Below are positions 26,702-36,780 of a stretch of 64,000 bases of DNA, piece after piece. The position numbers and the translations under genes were made by a program. The number at the start of each line of letters is the position of its first letter. The stretch's first letter is position 1. The notes beneath the pieces were generated by a model, which worked only from the letters and a program-made list of their open reading frames with translations, was not told where the DNA came from and ran no database searches. Source of the DNA: Weeksellaceae bacterium (GTDB lineage Bacteria; Bacteroidota; Bacteroidia; Flavobacteriales; Weeksellaceae); assembly GCA_949788275.1 (NCBI GenBank), contig OX460916.1:1302001-1366000 (forward strand), given 5' to 3'.

Positions 26702-27559
26702 ATGAGTAAATTAAAAATAGCCCTGCAAAAAAGTGGGCGATTAAGTGAGAATTCTTTAAACCTACTAAGAGAATGCGGACTAAAATTTCCAAACGGGAAT
26801 AGTAAGTTAATCGCAAGTGCAACCAATTTCCCTTTAGAAATTCTCTTCTTGAGAGACGATGATATCCCACACTATGTAGAACAGCAAATTGCTGATATTG
26901 GTATCATTGGTGAAAATATTCTCTTAGAAACCCCTAAACAGATTAATACCGTTAAACGATTAGGCTTCTCGACTTGTCGTTTAAGCTTAGCCATTCCCAA
27001 AGACCAAGAATTAAATGATATTCAAGAATTAAACGGGAAGAGAATTGCCACCTCCTATCCCACTATTCTTCAAAACTTCTTCCATGAAAAAGGTTTAAAC
27101 AATAGCATTGAAGTTTTAAGTGGAAGCGTAGAGATTGCACCATCCATCGGCTTAGCCGATGCCATATTCGATATTGTGAGCAGTGGAAGTACTTTGCGTT
27201 CCAATGGCTTAAAAGAAGTGTTTAAAGTGATGGATAGTGAAGCTATTCTAGTATCCAATCCGCGATTACAGGATTCTAAAATGGTTTTATTAAACAAACT
27301 ACTCTTCCGTATTGATGCGGTTAACAATGCCAAAAAATTTCATTATATCCTTTTAAATGCACCCAATGACCAGCTCGAAACCATCACAAACCTCCTACCT
27401 GGAATCAACAGCCCAAGTATACTACCTCTAGCAAAACCAAATTGGAGCAGCCTTCACTCGGTTATCCCTGAGGACGATTTATGGGATACCATAGATACCT
27501 TAAAAGAAGCGGGGGCTGAAGGCCTTCTTATTTTACCCATCGACAAAATGATTCGTTAA
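26702..27559 (+). CDS. hisG: ATP phosphoribosyltransferase, long form
   Basis: 285 residues from the ATG at 26702 ('MSKLKIALQKSGRL'). First step of histidine synthesis: ATP plus PRPP to phosphoribosyl-ATP. 'DIGIIGENIL', 'RIATSYPTILQNFF' and 'ADAIFDIVSSGSTLRSNGL' are the conserved PRPP-site motifs. The C-terminal ACT-like domain (about 215-285, 'NAPNDQLETITNLLPGINSPSILPLA') marks the long, feedback-inhibited form that needs no HisZ. First gene of the operon. Confidence 0.97.
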   Translation: MSKLKIALQKSGRLSENSLNLLRECGLKFPNGNSKLIASATNFPLEILFLRDDDIPHYVEQQIADIGIIGENILLETPKQINTVKRLGFSTCRLSLAIPKDQELNDIQELNGKRIATSYPTILQNFFHEKGLNNSIEVLSGSVEIAPSIGLADAIFDIVSSGSTLRSNGLKEVFKVMDSEAILVSNPRLQDSKMVLLNKLLFRIDAVNNAKKFHYILLNAPNDQLETITNLLPGINSPSILPLAKPNWSSLHSVIPEDDLWDTIDTLKEAGAEGLLILPIDKMIR

Positions 27560-27560
27560 T

Positions 27561-28853
27561 ATGAAACGCATTAACTATCCTTCAGTACTCAGTTGGGCCC
27601 AACTATGTGAACGGCCTCAACTTTCCCAAAAAGATTTGGAAGTGAAAGTCAATCTTATTTTAGATCGCGTTAACCGCTATGGTGATTTCGCTATTCGAGA
27701 ATATAATCAACAATTTGATGGTATTGATATCGAAGATTTCGCTGTTGCTTCATCCGAACTGCAAAACAGTAAAACGCTTGTTTCGAATGAATTAAAAAAT
27801 GCAATTACCATTGCAGCAAACAATATTCGTGCTTTTCACCAAGCGCAAAAGGTTTCAGAACCCATTATTGAAACAATGAGTGGTGTGCGTTGTTGGCGAA
27901 AAAGTAGCCCCATTCAACGTGTTGGTTTATATATTCCGGGTGGCACGGCCCCTTTGTTTTCAACAGTATTAATGCTAGCGATTCCTGCACTATTAGTTGG
28001 TTGTGAAGAAATAATTATTTGTACTCCAGCAGATGAACAAGGGAACATTCACCCGGCTATTTTGTATACTGCCCAATTCCTTGGTTTAGAAAAGGTTTAT
28101 AAAATAGGTGGTGCACAAGCTATCGCAGCCATGGCTTATGGTACAGAAACGGTACCGAAAGTCGATAAAATATTTGGGCCTGGAAATCAATACGTAACCA
28201 AAGCCAAAGAGTTGGTCCAAAAATCGGGTGTGGCAATCGATTTACCTGCCGGTCCAAGCGAAGTATTAGTGATTGCCGATGCAACAGCTGATCCTGATTT
28301 TGTAGCCGCTGATTTACTTTCACAAGCTGAACATGGAGCAGACAGTCAAGTAATTCTGGTATCCACCGACTACTTTATGGCCAATGCTGTTGAAAAGGCT
28401 ATTGAACGACAACTAGACTTCCTACCAAGAAGATCAACGGCGGAGGGAGCTTTAAAAAACAGTCGGCTTATTTTATTAGAAACCCTTGAAGAATGCGTCG
28501 ACTTTAGCAATACCTATGCCCCGGAGCATCTAATTCTAGCTTTCGATCAGGCTATGGATTATACTCATAAAATACAGAATGCAGGTTCGGTATTTATAGG
28601 GCACTACAGTTGCGAAAGCGCTGGAGATTACGCCAGTGGAACTAATCATACTTTACCGACCAACGGTTACGCTAAAAGCTACAGTGGTGTTTCCATGGAT
28701 AGTTTTGTAAAGAAAATCACCTTTCAAGAAATCAGTTCGCTAGGGATTCAAACGTTGGGACCAACCATTGAAATTATGGCGGAAGCCGAGGAATTAATCG
28801 CTCATAAGAATGCCGTAAGCATTCGCTTAAAAAAATTGAATCATGCCAACTAA
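27561..28853 (+). CDS. hisD: Histidinol dehydrogenase
   Basis: 430 residues. Zinc-dependent two-step oxidation of histidinol to histidine, the last reaction of the pathway. Landmarks: 'RVGLYIPGGTAPLFSTVLMLAIPA', 'KIFGPGNQYVTKAKELVQ', 'IDLPAGPSEVLVIADATAD' and 'DLLSQAEHGADSQ', which carries zinc ligands Gln and His; 'YAPEHL' holds the catalytic Glu-His. One base after hisG; overlaps hisC by 11. Confidence 0.97.
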   Translation: MKRINYPSVLSWAQLCERPQLSQKDLEVKVNLILDRVNRYGDFAIREYNQQFDGIDIEDFAVASSELQNSKTLVSNELKNAITIAANNIRAFHQAQKVSEPIIETMSGVRCWRKSSPIQRVGLYIPGGTAPLFSTVLMLAIPALLVGCEEIIICTPADEQGNIHPAILYTAQFLGLEKVYKIGGAQAIAAMAYGTETVPKVDKIFGPGNQYVTKAKELVQKSGVAIDLPAGPSEVLVIADATADPDFVAADLLSQAEHGADSQVILVSTDYFMANAVEKAIERQLDFLPRRSTAEGALKNSRLILLETLEECVDFSNTYAPEHLILAFDQAMDYTHKIQNAGSVFIGHYSCESAGDYASGTNHTLPTNGYAKSYSGVSMDSFVKKITFQEISSLGIQTLGPTIEIMAEAEELIAHKNAVSIRLKKLNHAN

Positions 28854-29880
28854 TTATAGCTATTTATTACGAGACAACATCCAAAACCTTGTTCCTTATA
28901 CATCGGCTCGAGAGACCTACACCGCTAAAGAAGGCATTTTTTTAGACGCCAATGAAAGTCCGTATGGCCCATACAATCGCTATCCCGACCCTATGCAATT
29001 CGCTTTAAAAAAGCGATTAGCTGAATTAAAGAAATGCGGGGTCGATCAAATTTTTATAGGCAATGGAAGTGATGAGGTCATCGATACCGTAATTCGATTA
29101 TTTTGTGAGCCTAACCGAGATAAAGCCCTAACCTTTACACCAACGTATGGGATGTACAAGGTTTCAACCCAGATTAATGGCGTTGAACTTATAGAACAAC
29201 CTTTAAATCCTCAATTTCAAATCGATGTAAAAAACCTGCTTCCTTATCTGGATGATGCTGACTTGAAACTCATCTTCCTGTGTTCACCCAATAACCCCAC
29301 AGCCAATACAATTGATAAGAAGACCATTGAAATCATTTTAAACCGTTTCCAAGGGATTGTACTAATCGACGAAGCCTACATCGATTTTTCTGACAAAGCA
29401 TCTTGGTTAACACTTTTAAATCAATATCCACGGCTAATCATTAGTCAAACCTTAAGCAAAGCTTGGGCCATGGCTGGACTACGGTTAGGCATTGCTTATG
29501 CTTCCCCTGAACTAATTGGTTATTTCAATTTAATTAAATCGCCCTACAATGTTAGTTCGGTTAACCAACAAAAGGCACTTGAGCAATTAACAAAAATAGA
29601 CCGCATCGATCGACAGGTCGCTGAATTAATTGCTGAACGAAAAAGAGTGGAAATCGCTTTACGAAATCTCCCTTCAATTCTAAAGATTTATCCTTCAGAG
29701 ACCAATTTTCTGTTGATTGAGGTAAGTGATGCATTTAGTATTTACCATCAATTAATCGATCGAAACATCATTGTGCGAAACAGGACCAATGAAATCACAA
29801 ATTGCTTACGAATAAGCATTGGAACACCCCAAGAAAACACCCAATTAATTAACGCTTTTAATACCCTAGATTATGTCTAA
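28843..29880 (+). CDS. hisC: Histidinol-phosphate aminotransferase
   Basis: 345 residues, fold-type I PLP enzyme converting imidazole-acetol phosphate to histidinol phosphate. N-terminal '[17 protein letters not shown]', '[11 protein letters not shown]', '[10 protein letters not shown]' and the Schiff-base lysine in '[15 protein letters not shown]'. Overlaps hisD by 11 bases and hisB by 8. Confidence 0.97.
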   Translation: MPTNYSYLLRDNIQNLVPYTSARETYTAKEGIFLDANESPYGPYNRYPDPMQFALKKRLAELKKCGVDQIFIGNGSDEVIDTVIRLFCEPNRDKALTFTPTYGMYKVSTQINGVELIEQPLNPQFQIDVKNLLPYLDDADLKLIFLCSPNNPTANTIDKKTIEIILNRFQGIVLIDEAYIDFSDKASWLTLLNQYPRLIISQTLSKAWAMAGLRLGIAYASPELIGYFNLIKSPYNVSSVNQQKALEQLTKIDRIDRQVAELIAERKRVEIALRNLPSILKIYPSETNFLLIEVSDAFSIYHQLIDRNIIVRNRTNEITNCLRISIGTPQENTQLINAFNTLDYV

Positions 29881-30982
29881 AAAAGTACTTTTTATCGATC
29901 GTGATGGAACGCTAATTGAAGAACCTGCTGATTTTCAAATTGATTCCTTTCACAAACTGGCTTTTCTACCGCAGGCCATTAGCAGTTTAGCAAAAATTGC
30001 CCTCGAAATGGATTTTGTTCTTGTTATGGTCACCAACCAAGATGGACTAGGAACCGATTCTTTTCCTGAAGAGGACTTTTGGCCCGTACAAAACCTGATG
30101 ATGGCCATTTTAGCTAGCGAAGGTATTCTTTTCGAAGATGTGTTTATCGACTCATCCTTTGAGGAAGACCAATCCCCTTCTCGAAAACCAGGCACTGCGA
30201 TGTTGAACAAATACCTATACGGAGATTACGACCTTGCGAACTCTTATGTTATAGGCGATCGATTAACCGATTTACAACTCGCCAAAAACTTAGGGACTCA
30301 AGCTATTTTTATCAGCGACAACTCCACTTCTTCTACTCCCCTTTCTCTGGATGCAGCTTTAACAACAAAGTCATGGGATGAAATCCATCGATTTCTAAAA
30401 AAACGACCGAGAAAAGCCACCGAAAGCCGAACAACACTCGAAACCCAAATCCATGTAGCATTAAATCTAGATGGGCAAGGAAAATCGTCTATTGATACCG
30501 GAATTCCTTTCTTCGATCATATGTTAGAACAAATTTCAAAACACGGAAATATGGATCTAAGCATTTCGGTAAAAGGCGATTTAGAAATCGATGAACACCA
30601 TACCATTGAAGACACTGGACTAGCCTTGGGGGATGCGTTCCGCAAAGCCTTAGGCGACAAGAAAGCCATTGAACGCTATGGATTTGTACTCCCCATGGAC
30701 GACTGCTTAGCACAAGTGGCGTTAGACTTTGGTGGGCGGCCTTGGTTTCAGTGGAAAGCCCAATTTAAGCGAGAAAAAGTGGGTGATTTACCGACGGAAA
30801 TGGTGGAACATTTCTTTAAGTCATTCAGTGATCAAGCGCGTTGCAATTTAGCAATCCACGTAGAGGGCGATAACGAACACCATAAAATTGAATCCATTTT
30901 CAAGGCGTTTGCAAGAACCTTAAAAATGGCCGTACGCAAGACCAATAACTTTGCAATTCCAAGCACAAAAGGTACTTTATGA
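29873..30982 (+). CDS. hisB: Bifunctional histidinol-phosphatase / imidazoleglycerol-phosphate dehydratase
   Basis: 369 residues. Residues 1-165 are a HAD phosphatase ('[13 protein letters not shown]', '[19 protein letters not shown]', '[13 protein letters not shown]'); residues 180-369 are the dehydratase ('[17 protein letters not shown]', '[16 protein letters not shown]', '[11 protein letters not shown]', '[14 protein letters not shown]') with its Mn-binding DHH-type histidines. In E. coli the phosphatase half binds zinc through a C-x-H-x5-C-x-C loop; here the equivalent segment reads '[15 protein letters not shown]' and has no cysteine. Confidence 0.97.
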   Translation: MSKKVLFIDRDGTLIEEPADFQIDSFHKLAFLPQAISSLAKIALEMDFVLVMVTNQDGLGTDSFPEEDFWPVQNLMMAILASEGILFEDVFIDSSFEEDQSPSRKPGTAMLNKYLYGDYDLANSYVIGDRLTDLQLAKNLGTQAIFISDNSTSSTPLSLDAALTTKSWDEIHRFLKKRPRKATESRTTLETQIHVALNLDGQGKSSIDTGIPFFDHMLEQISKHGNMDLSISVKGDLEIDEHHTIEDTGLALGDAFRKALGDKKAIERYGFVLPMDDCLAQVALDFGGRPWFQWKAQFKREKVGDLPTEMVEHFFKSFSDQARCNLAIHVEGDNEHHKIESIFKAFARTLKMAVRKTNNFAIPSTKGTL

Positions 30983-31557
30983 TTGCCATCATCGATTACA
31001 ATGCAGGCAATACCCTTTCGGTACAACATGCAATTGAGGGCTTAGGCTATAAAACACAGATAACCAACGACATTGAACGAATAAACCAGGCTGATAAGGT
31101 TATTTTCCCTGGTGTGGGACAAGCTCAATCGGCCATGAATTCATTAAAGGCCAACGGGCTCGATCGCTTAATCCCGCAATTAAAACAACCTGTTTTAGGG
31201 ATCTGTTTAGGCATGCAATTGTTATGCTTGTCGAGTGAAGAAGGAAATACCACTGGACTAGGCATCTTTAAAACCAAGGTTCGTGAATTTCCTGCTAGAG
31301 ACCTTGTGCCTCATATGGGTTGGAATAATCATACGGCTCTAAGCGGTGTTTTATTTGAAGGAATCACCACCCAAGACGATTTTTATTTTGTCCACCGTTA
31401 TTTTGCTGATTGTTGTGCGGAAACCATTGCCCAAATGGATTATATCAATCCATTTTCCAGTGCATTAAACCACAAGAATTTTTATGGAACCCAGTTTCAT
31501 CCAGAGAAGTCGGGTAAAAACGGACTTCGCTTATTAACAAATTTTTTAAACTTATGA
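30979..31557 (+). CDS. hisH: Imidazole glycerol phosphate synthase, glutaminase subunit
   Basis: 192 residues, class I glutamine amidotransferase. Nucleophile Cys in 'GICLGMQLL', His and Glu in 'TQFHPEKSG'. Supplies ammonia to HisF. ATGA overlap with hisB and with hisA. Confidence 0.97.
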   Translation: MIAIIDYNAGNTLSVQHAIEGLGYKTQITNDIERINQADKVIFPGVGQAQSAMNSLKANGLDRLIPQLKQPVLGICLGMQLLCLSSEEGNTTGLGIFKTKVREFPARDLVPHMGWNNHTALSGVLFEGITTQDDFYFVHRYFADCCAETIAQMDYINPFSSALNHKNFYGTQFHPEKSGKNGLRLLTNFLNL

Positions 31558-32267
31558 GAATTATACCAGCCATAGATATCATCGACGGACAATGTGTTCG
31601 TTTAACAAAAGGCGATTATAACACCAAGAAAATGTACAACCAAAACCCCGTTGAGGTGGCTAAGTCATTTGAAGATCATGGAATTCAATATGTTCATCTG
31701 GTCGATTTAGATGGTGCCAAATCAAATGATATGGTCAATTTTAAAACATTGGAAGCCCTTGCACGTGAGACCAATTTAAAGATCGATTTTGGTGGTGGCA
31801 TAAAGTCGCTTGAGGCTATAAATTCGGCACTAAATGCAGGAGCCCAACAAATAACATTGGGAAGCGTTGCTGTTCATCAACCATCGCTTGTCGAAGAATG
31901 GCTAGCGCTATTCGGCAGTGAAAAATTAATTTTAGGCGCTGATTGCCGCGAACGTAAAATTGCGACAAATGGCTGGCTAGAAACCTCTGAATTGGATATC
32001 ATTTCTTTTTTAAAAAATTATTCCGAACTCGGTTTCCAATACGCCATTGTAACCGACATTGAGAAAGACGGTATGCTCGAAGGACCATCATTTGAGTTAT
32101 ATAGGGAAATTCTTCAAAAAACCCATAGTACATTAATCGCTAGTGGCGGTATTCACTCGATGAACGATCTGCTAGAACTAAAAGCGTTGGGTTGTGAAGG
32201 CGCCATCCTTGGAAAAGCTTTGTATGAAGGATATATTTCACTCAAAGAATTAAGCACCTTATGTTAA
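31554..32267 (+). CDS. hisA: Phosphoribosylformimino-AICAR isomerase
   Basis: 237 residues, TIM barrel. '[19 protein letters not shown]' holds the catalytic base Asp8, 'GGGIKS' and '[12 protein letters not shown]' are the two phosphate-binding loops, and '[13 protein letters not shown]' the second catalytic Asp. Isomerises ProFAR. Overlaps hisH by 4 and hisF by 7. Confidence 0.97.
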   Translation: MRIIPAIDIIDGQCVRLTKGDYNTKKMYNQNPVEVAKSFEDHGIQYVHLVDLDGAKSNDMVNFKTLEALARETNLKIDFGGGIKSLEAINSALNAGAQQITLGSVAVHQPSLVEEWLALFGSEKLILGADCRERKIATNGWLETSELDIISFLKNYSELGFQYAIVTDIEKDGMLEGPSFELYREILQKTHSTLIASGGIHSMNDLLELKALGCEGAILGKALYEGYISLKELSTLC

Positions 32268-33013
32268 AAAAACGCATTATTCCTTGTCTCGATATCCACA
32301 ACGGTCGAACCGTAAAAGGGATTAATTTTGAACGCATTAAAGATGCAGGTGATCCAATTGCACTGGCTCAAAAATACAGTGAAGACGGTGCCGATGAGTT
32401 GGTTTTTTTAGATATCTCGGCAACCCTTGAAGGTCGAAAAACCATGATTGAGCTAGTTCGTCAAATTGCAGAACATATCCGCATCCCATTTACGGTAGGT
32501 GGCGGAGTGTCTTCGGTTGAAGATGCGGTTCGACTTATTGATGCGGGGGCAGACAAGATTGCTGTAAATACGGCGGCTTTAAAAAATCCATTATTGATTA
32601 AGGACTTAGCCGAGCAAGTGGGCAGTCAAGCCGTTGTATTAGCCATTGACAGTGGTTTACAAGCAGGGCATGCCAGGGTGATGAGCCATGGTGGTCAACA
32701 AGCCACTGGACGATTAACACTTGATTGGGTAAAAGAAGCGGTTGATCTAGGAGCAGGTGAAATCCTCTTGACTTCCATCGATCGAGATGGGACCAATAAG
32801 GGTTTTGATCTTGAATTATTGGATCGTGTAACACGCCTCATCAATATCCCTGTGATTGCCTCTGGTGGGGCTGGAAATAGAGAACATTTCAAGGATGTTT
32901 TCAACGAGACGGCTGCAACAGGAGCTTTAGCTGCCAGTGTTTTTCATTACAACACCATCCATATTTCGGCTTTAAAAAGCTATTTAAAAAACAACTTAAT
33001 TCCAATCCGATGA
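32261..33013 (+). CDS. hisF: Imidazole glycerol phosphate synthase, cyclase subunit
   Basis: 250 residues, TIM barrel related to HisA. '[18 protein letters not shown]' holds Asp11, 'LAIDSG' the second catalytic aspartate (about 130), '[12 protein letters not shown]' and '[11 protein letters not shown]' the phosphate loops. Makes imidazole glycerol phosphate and AICAR with HisH. Overlaps hisIE by 4. Confidence 0.97.
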   Translation: MLKKRIIPCLDIHNGRTVKGINFERIKDAGDPIALAQKYSEDGADELVFLDISATLEGRKTMIELVRQIAEHIRIPFTVGGGVSSVEDAVRLIDAGADKIAVNTAALKNPLLIKDLAEQVGSQAVVLAIDSGLQAGHARVMSHGGQQATGRLTLDWVKEAVDLGAGEILLTSIDRDGTNKGFDLELLDRVTRLINIPVIASGGAGNREHFKDVFNETAATGALAASVFHYNTIHISALKSYLKNNLIPIR

Positions 33014-33603
33014 AACCAATCGATTTTAATAAAGGCAATGGGCTTGTACCCGTGATTATTCAAGATATACAAACGGCCCAAGTCTTAATGCTGGGCTATA
33101 TGAACCAAGTCGCTTATGAACAAACATGCCAAGAGCAGAAAGTCACCTTTTTTAGTCGATCTAAAAATAGACTTTGGACAAAAGGTGAAACCTCTGGAAA
33201 TTACTTATGGGTGAATTCCATTGATTACGATTGTGATCAAGACGCACTTCTTATTCTCGTACAAGCCGATGGTCCATGCTGCCATACAGGAAGTGTTTCT
33301 TGTTTTCCGACCCCCAGCCCACGACCATTTCTATACGATTTAGAAAAGACCATTCAAAAACGAATAGATGAAGAGGTGGAGAACTCCTATACCTATCAAC
33401 TTATAAAAAGTGGTATTCATAAAGTTGCCCAAAAAGTTGGTGAAGAAGCGGTTGAATTGGTGATTGAAGCCATGGACACCAACGACGATTTGTTTAAAAA
33501 TGAAGCCGCTGATTTAATGTATCACTTTTTGGTGTTGCTAAAAGCTAAAAACACCGATTTAAGTGCGATTGAAGCTGTTTTAAAACAAAGAGCAGAAAGA
33601 TAA
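33010..33603 (+). CDS. hisI: Bifunctional phosphoribosyl-AMP cyclohydrolase / phosphoribosyl-ATP pyrophosphohydrolase
   Basis: 197 residues, HisIE fusion for the second and third steps. HisI half: 'LMLGYMNQVAYEQT', 'SRSKNRLWTKGETSGN', 'DCDQDALLILVQADGPCCHTG' with zinc cysteines and Mg-binding DCD. HisE half from about 112: 'YQLIKSGIHKVAQKVGEEAVELVIEA'. Last gene of the operon; a repeat copy and a terminator follow. Confidence 0.96.
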   Translation: MKPIDFNKGNGLVPVIIQDIQTAQVLMLGYMNQVAYEQTCQEQKVTFFSRSKNRLWTKGETSGNYLWVNSIDYDCDQDALLILVQADGPCCHTGSVSCFPTPSPRPFLYDLEKTIQKRIDEEVENSYTYQLIKSGIHKVAQKVGEEAVELVIEAMDTNDDLFKNEAADLMYHFLVLLKAKNTDLSAIEAVLKQRAER

Positions 33604-33613
33604 GCGAACTGTT

Positions 33614-33723
33614 TGCGGCAGGGATAGAAGCGGCATCCTTTGCTGCCACCTTTAAAATCAATTTAACCGGGATGCTCTTGCAGCAAAGATATAGCGCATA
33701 GCCCGACGCGTAGCGGCCGCCCA
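33614..33723 (-). repeat. Interspersed repeat, subfamily A, copy 4
   Basis: Complete reverse-oriented copy: minus strand begins GGGCGGCCGCTACGCG, arms TATCTTTGCTGC / GGCAGCAAAGGATGCCGCT, end ATCCCTGCCGCA. It lies 10 bases after the hisIE stop and before its terminator, so it would be transcribed as the his mRNA 3' end. Confidence 0.9.
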
Positions 33724-33730
33724 AAATAAA

Positions 33731-33768
33731 ATAAATCACCTCCATACAAATGTATCGAGGTGATTTAT
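33731..33768. terminator. Bidirectional terminator between hisIE and the deacetylase gene
   Basis: ATAAATCACCTC and GAGGTGATTTAT form a 12-bp stem, with inner ATACA/TGTAT pairing as well. Confidence 0.85.
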
Positions 33769-33777
33769 CTATGTCGC

Positions 33778-34563
33778 TTATTGAATATTTTTTCTGTTTT
33801 GCATCAACGAATGAAGGGGAAAAATAAGTTTTTTAATGGTGTTTTTTATTTTTCGATTTCGCTGTAACTGCGCATGATTCTCATAGGTTAGCATCTGTTC
33901 AATAGTCACTAAAGGCGTGGTGTTTTTAACGGAAAAGCGACCAATAATCAGTGCACCCTCTTTTTTATACACTTTTGAAGTAGGTTCTGAATTAAAAATA
34001 AATTTAAAGCCGCTTTCAATGGCCGAATCATAGGTTTTTTCATCGGCATCACCACCAGGAATTGAACAAGTTAGGATCGGTTTACCCAACGTATCTTCAA
34101 GTATTTTTCGGGATGTTTGCCATTCTTGCAGCATCTTATTATACGATAAGCTTCTAAAAATCATGGGATGGGTATGCGAATGCGACCCTATGCTATGACC
34201 TTGTTCAGCTAAGGTATGCAAATCTTTGTCGGTCATAAAAAAAGGTTGATTTAAGCAATGAGTCGTTATAAAATAATGCCCTTTAAAGCCTTTGTTTTCG
34301 AGTAATTGAGCCGACTGTAAAGCGGATATACCGCCGTCGTCAAAGGTAAAAAGCAGTTGTTCTTGCTGAATAGTAAAATCAATTTCTTCTATTAATTGAC
34401 GCATGAATGCTTGTTCATTCGCTAAGGAAACCGCCTCGTTGAATTGTTGAATATTGTGTATATAGGGAAGGTTATCATTATTTTGAAAACCCGATTTTTC
34501 ACCATCTGCTAAAACTTCATGAAATAACAGACTGATTGTCGAAGTGTTTTGTAGTTCTTTCAT
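33778..34563 (-). CDS. Polysaccharide deacetylase (NodB-type) family protein
   Basis: 261 residues. The CE4 motifs are visible: 'LFTFDDGG' with the Asp-Asp pair and 'IGSHSHTHPM' with the H-x3-H metal ligands. No signal peptide, so it acts in the cytosol or is exported another way. Such enzymes remove N- or O-acetyl groups from glycans. It diverges from a glycosyltransferase gene 128 bases away, which suggests a shared cell-surface glycan role. Confidence 0.85.
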   Translation of the reverse strand: MKELQNTSTISLLFHEVLADGEKSGFQNNDNLPYIHNIQQFNEAVSLANEQAFMRQLIEEIDFTIQQEQLLFTFDDGGISALQSAQLLENKGFKGHYFITTHCLNQPFFMTDKDLHTLAEQGHSIGSHSHTHPMIFRSLSYNKMLQEWQTSRKILEDTLGKPILTCSIPGGDADEKTYDSAIESGFKFIFNSEPTSKVYKKEGALIIGRFSVKNTTPLVTIEQMLTYENHAQLQRNRKIKNTIKKLIFPLHSLMQNRKNIQ

Positions 34564-34651
34564 AGACTATACATTAATAGGATTGGTTAATAGATCGATT
34601 AATTTTGAAACAATATAGCCTATTTAAACTAAAAAATTTTGCAAAAGTAAG

Positions 34652-34682
34652 TTTTTAGTTCCCATTCAAAGATATACATTTG
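34652..34682 (+). promoter_or_regulatory. Promoter of the glycosyltransferase gene
   Basis: TTTT (34652-34655), 19 bases, TACATTTG (34675-34682), a good match to the Bacteroidetes promoter. A start near 34690 would favour translation from the ATG at 34691 or the one at 34703. Confidence 0.6.
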
Positions 34683-34690
34683 TGATAACT

Positions 34691-35677
34691 ATGAAAAAAT
34701 CGATGAAAATTTCTGTCATTGTCCCTGTTTATAATATGGAACTTTATCTGGAAAAATGTCTTTATTCTTTACTGAAACAAACCTATCCCCATACCGAAAT
34801 TGTAGTGGTGGATGATGGATCGAAAGACTCGTCATGGGCCTTATTACAACAATTTGCTGATCAACCGAATGTTCATCTTTACCAAAAAGAAAATGGAGGG
34901 CTAAGCGATGCGAGGAACTTTGGAATTGCTAAAGCATCGGGTGATTATTTGGCTTTTGTGGATAGTGATGATTGGGTGGAAGACACATTCCTAGAAACAC
35001 TGTTTAATTTAGCCGAGAAACATCAGGCTGAAATGGTTATCTGCAACTTGCAAAAAGTAGATGAGACCGAAAAACCATTCAACTTTATCGACCAATTGAC
35101 CCACTTGCCTGAAAAAATAACCCTTAAAGAAGATTTTTCGCTCTTTGGTGAAGTTTCTAGTTTTGCATGCAATAAACTTTTTAAACGTGCTTTGTTTGAT
35201 AACGAAGAATTCCCTTTGCGTTTACACTTCGAAGATATTGCGACCATCCCCCAGCTTATTTTAAAATGTCGCACGATTGCTAAAACCGATCAATACCTCT
35301 ACAATTATTTTGAACGAAGTGGTTCCATTACCCAAAGCTTTAACGAACGGGGTATGGACATGTTTAAGGCGATCGACCTGGTACAACAGGCTTTCGAAAA
35401 ATCGATTTATTCCAATCACAAAAAAGAATGGCAACGCTTTGTTATTTACCAAGGCTATTATAGCTTGTTAGCTTATATTATTCGGGTGGAAGACAAGACG
35501 CTTAGGCAACACATGTATGCTAAGCTAAACGTGCTATTAAATGAAAATGGCATTACAAAAACGACTATCTTTCAGTATAAACGCCTCGGTAAAAATTACC
35601 TGCTATCGCTCGATTTTAAGAAGAAAGTCTTTTATGGACTTATGCTAATGGCCCCTAAATTTACCCTTAAAAAATAA
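34691..35677 (+). CDS. Family 2 glycosyltransferase
   Basis: 328 residues. 'KISVIVPVYNMELYLEKCLYSLLKQTYPHTEIVVVDDGSKDSS' and the DxD motif in 'AFVDSDDWVE' define the GT2 fold. 'LHFEDIATIPQLIL' is the typical ED-region of EpsJ-like transferases. The frame could start at a GTG (34682), but that overlaps the promoter; the ATG at 34703, right before 'KISVIVPVYN', is an alternative. Likely works on a surface polysaccharide. Confidence 0.87.
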   Translation: MKKSMKISVIVPVYNMELYLEKCLYSLLKQTYPHTEIVVVDDGSKDSSWALLQQFADQPNVHLYQKENGGLSDARNFGIAKASGDYLAFVDSDDWVEDTFLETLFNLAEKHQAEMVICNLQKVDETEKPFNFIDQLTHLPEKITLKEDFSLFGEVSSFACNKLFKRALFDNEEFPLRLHFEDIATIPQLILKCRTIAKTDQYLYNYFERSGSITQSFNERGMDMFKAIDLVQQAFEKSIYSNHKKEWQRFVIYQGYYSLLAYIIRVEDKTLRQHMYAKLNVLLNENGITKTTIFQYKRLGKNYLLSLDFKKKVFYGLMLMAPKFTLKK

Positions 35678-35680
35678 AAA

Positions 35681-35710
35681 AAGGAACACTAACACCGTTA
35701 ATATTCCTTT
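35681..35710. terminator. Convergent terminator
   Basis: AAGGAA and TTCCTT outer arms with inner TAAC/GTTA pairing lie between two convergent genes. Confidence 0.55.
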
Positions 35711-35736
35711 CTCAATGTAAACAGAGCTGTGAACGT

Positions 35737-36456
35737 TTAAAGATTCACGGCTTCTTGTTTTTCCAATTCTTCGATTAATTTGGCCTTCATTGTTGTATTG
35801 ATGTAATCTCTTACTTCCGCATACGAAAGGCTGTATTTTCTATCGATTCCCTGTAAATGAACGGGGAAAGGTTTTAACAATTCGTTGTAATAGGTATCCA
35901 ATTGTTCAGAGGTTGGCTTCTTAAAGCTTAACCTTAACTGAAAGCGTCTAAGAATTGCGGTATCAATTATTTCGGGATGATTGGTAGCACATATTAAAAG
36001 GCTATCACTTGGGAAATAATCAAACAACTGAAGCAATGTATTCACCAGTCTTCTCATTTCGCCAACGTCTTTATCGTCGTTGCCTCTCATTTTTGAAATC
36101 TGATCGAATTCATCTAAAAACAACACAGCTTTATCGCGTATAGCACGATCGAAAAGGGCCTTTAAGTTTTTAGACGTTTCGCCAATTCTAGAGGAAATTA
36201 ACGTACTTAGATCAACAATCACAATGGGTTTTCCTAGCGTAGTAGCAATGGCTTTAGCGGTCATTGTTTTTCCACAACCACTTGCGCCATGCATTAAAAT
36301 TTTATGATCCACTTCTAAATTGTATTCTTTTAAAGCGTCCACATAACGATGTTCCTTCAGAACTTGGGTCAGAATTTTTGTGTTTTCTTCACTCAGAAAT
36401 ACATTTTCCAAATGTATTTCTTTGGGGTCGGTAATTGTCAGGTCAAATAGATTCAT
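35737..36456 (-). CDS. Small AAA-family ATPase
   Basis: 239 residues from the ATG at 36456. Walker A 'GASGCGKTMTAKAIA', Walker B 'AVLFLDEFDQIS', sensor 1 'LLICATNHPE' and an arginine-finger-like 'AILRRFQLRLSF'. A single AAA module of the type used by stand-alone chaperone or regulator ATPases in which the partner supplies the substrate. No neighbour explains it. Cytosolic; role unknown. Confidence 0.85.
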   Translation of the reverse strand: MNLFDLTITDPKEIHLENVFLSEENTKILTQVLKEHRYVDALKEYNLEVDHKILMHGASGCGKTMTAKAIATTLGKPIVIVDLSTLISSRIGETSKNLKALFDRAIRDKAVLFLDEFDQISKMRGNDDKDVGEMRRLVNTLLQLFDYFPSDSLLICATNHPEIIDTAILRRFQLRLSFKKPTSEQLDTYYNELLKPFPVHLQGIDRKYSLSYAEVRDYINTTMKAKLIEELEKQEAVNL

Positions 36457-36780
36457 AATGCCATCAAATTTACACATTATTGCTTAATCTTCATCGTCCA
36501 ATGATAAAAGTCGTGTCTATTTTTTAAATATTTCCATTCCCAATCTGATCTGATAATCTGCACATTAGCTCTATAATCAAGTCGTAATGCTCTATATAGA
36601 CTCTTTATACACAATAAAATATCCTTCAACACACGACCACATAATTTAACCCCTACATGGTTACCTTAAATACGAAATTTAATTGACAAAAGCGATAACC
36701 TACATCATTTTATAATCCTAAAACAAGACGTATCTTTCGGTTAATATAAAAAACCAATAATAACCTTTAAAAAAAATACG
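36457..36780. other. Intergenic stretch between divergent genes
   Basis: 324 bases, AT-rich. TATCTTTC near 36729 is an approximate -7 box for the downstream gene; otherwise nothing is recognised. Confidence 0.35.

Noticed and set aside
26604-26870. 88-codon minus-strand frame over the his leader
   Set aside because: It runs antisense through the attenuator and the hisG start, with no family features.
36711-36745. TTGACA and TATAAT-like strings as an E. coli-type promoter
   Set aside because: The spacing is about 22 bases, and Bacteroidota use another consensus.
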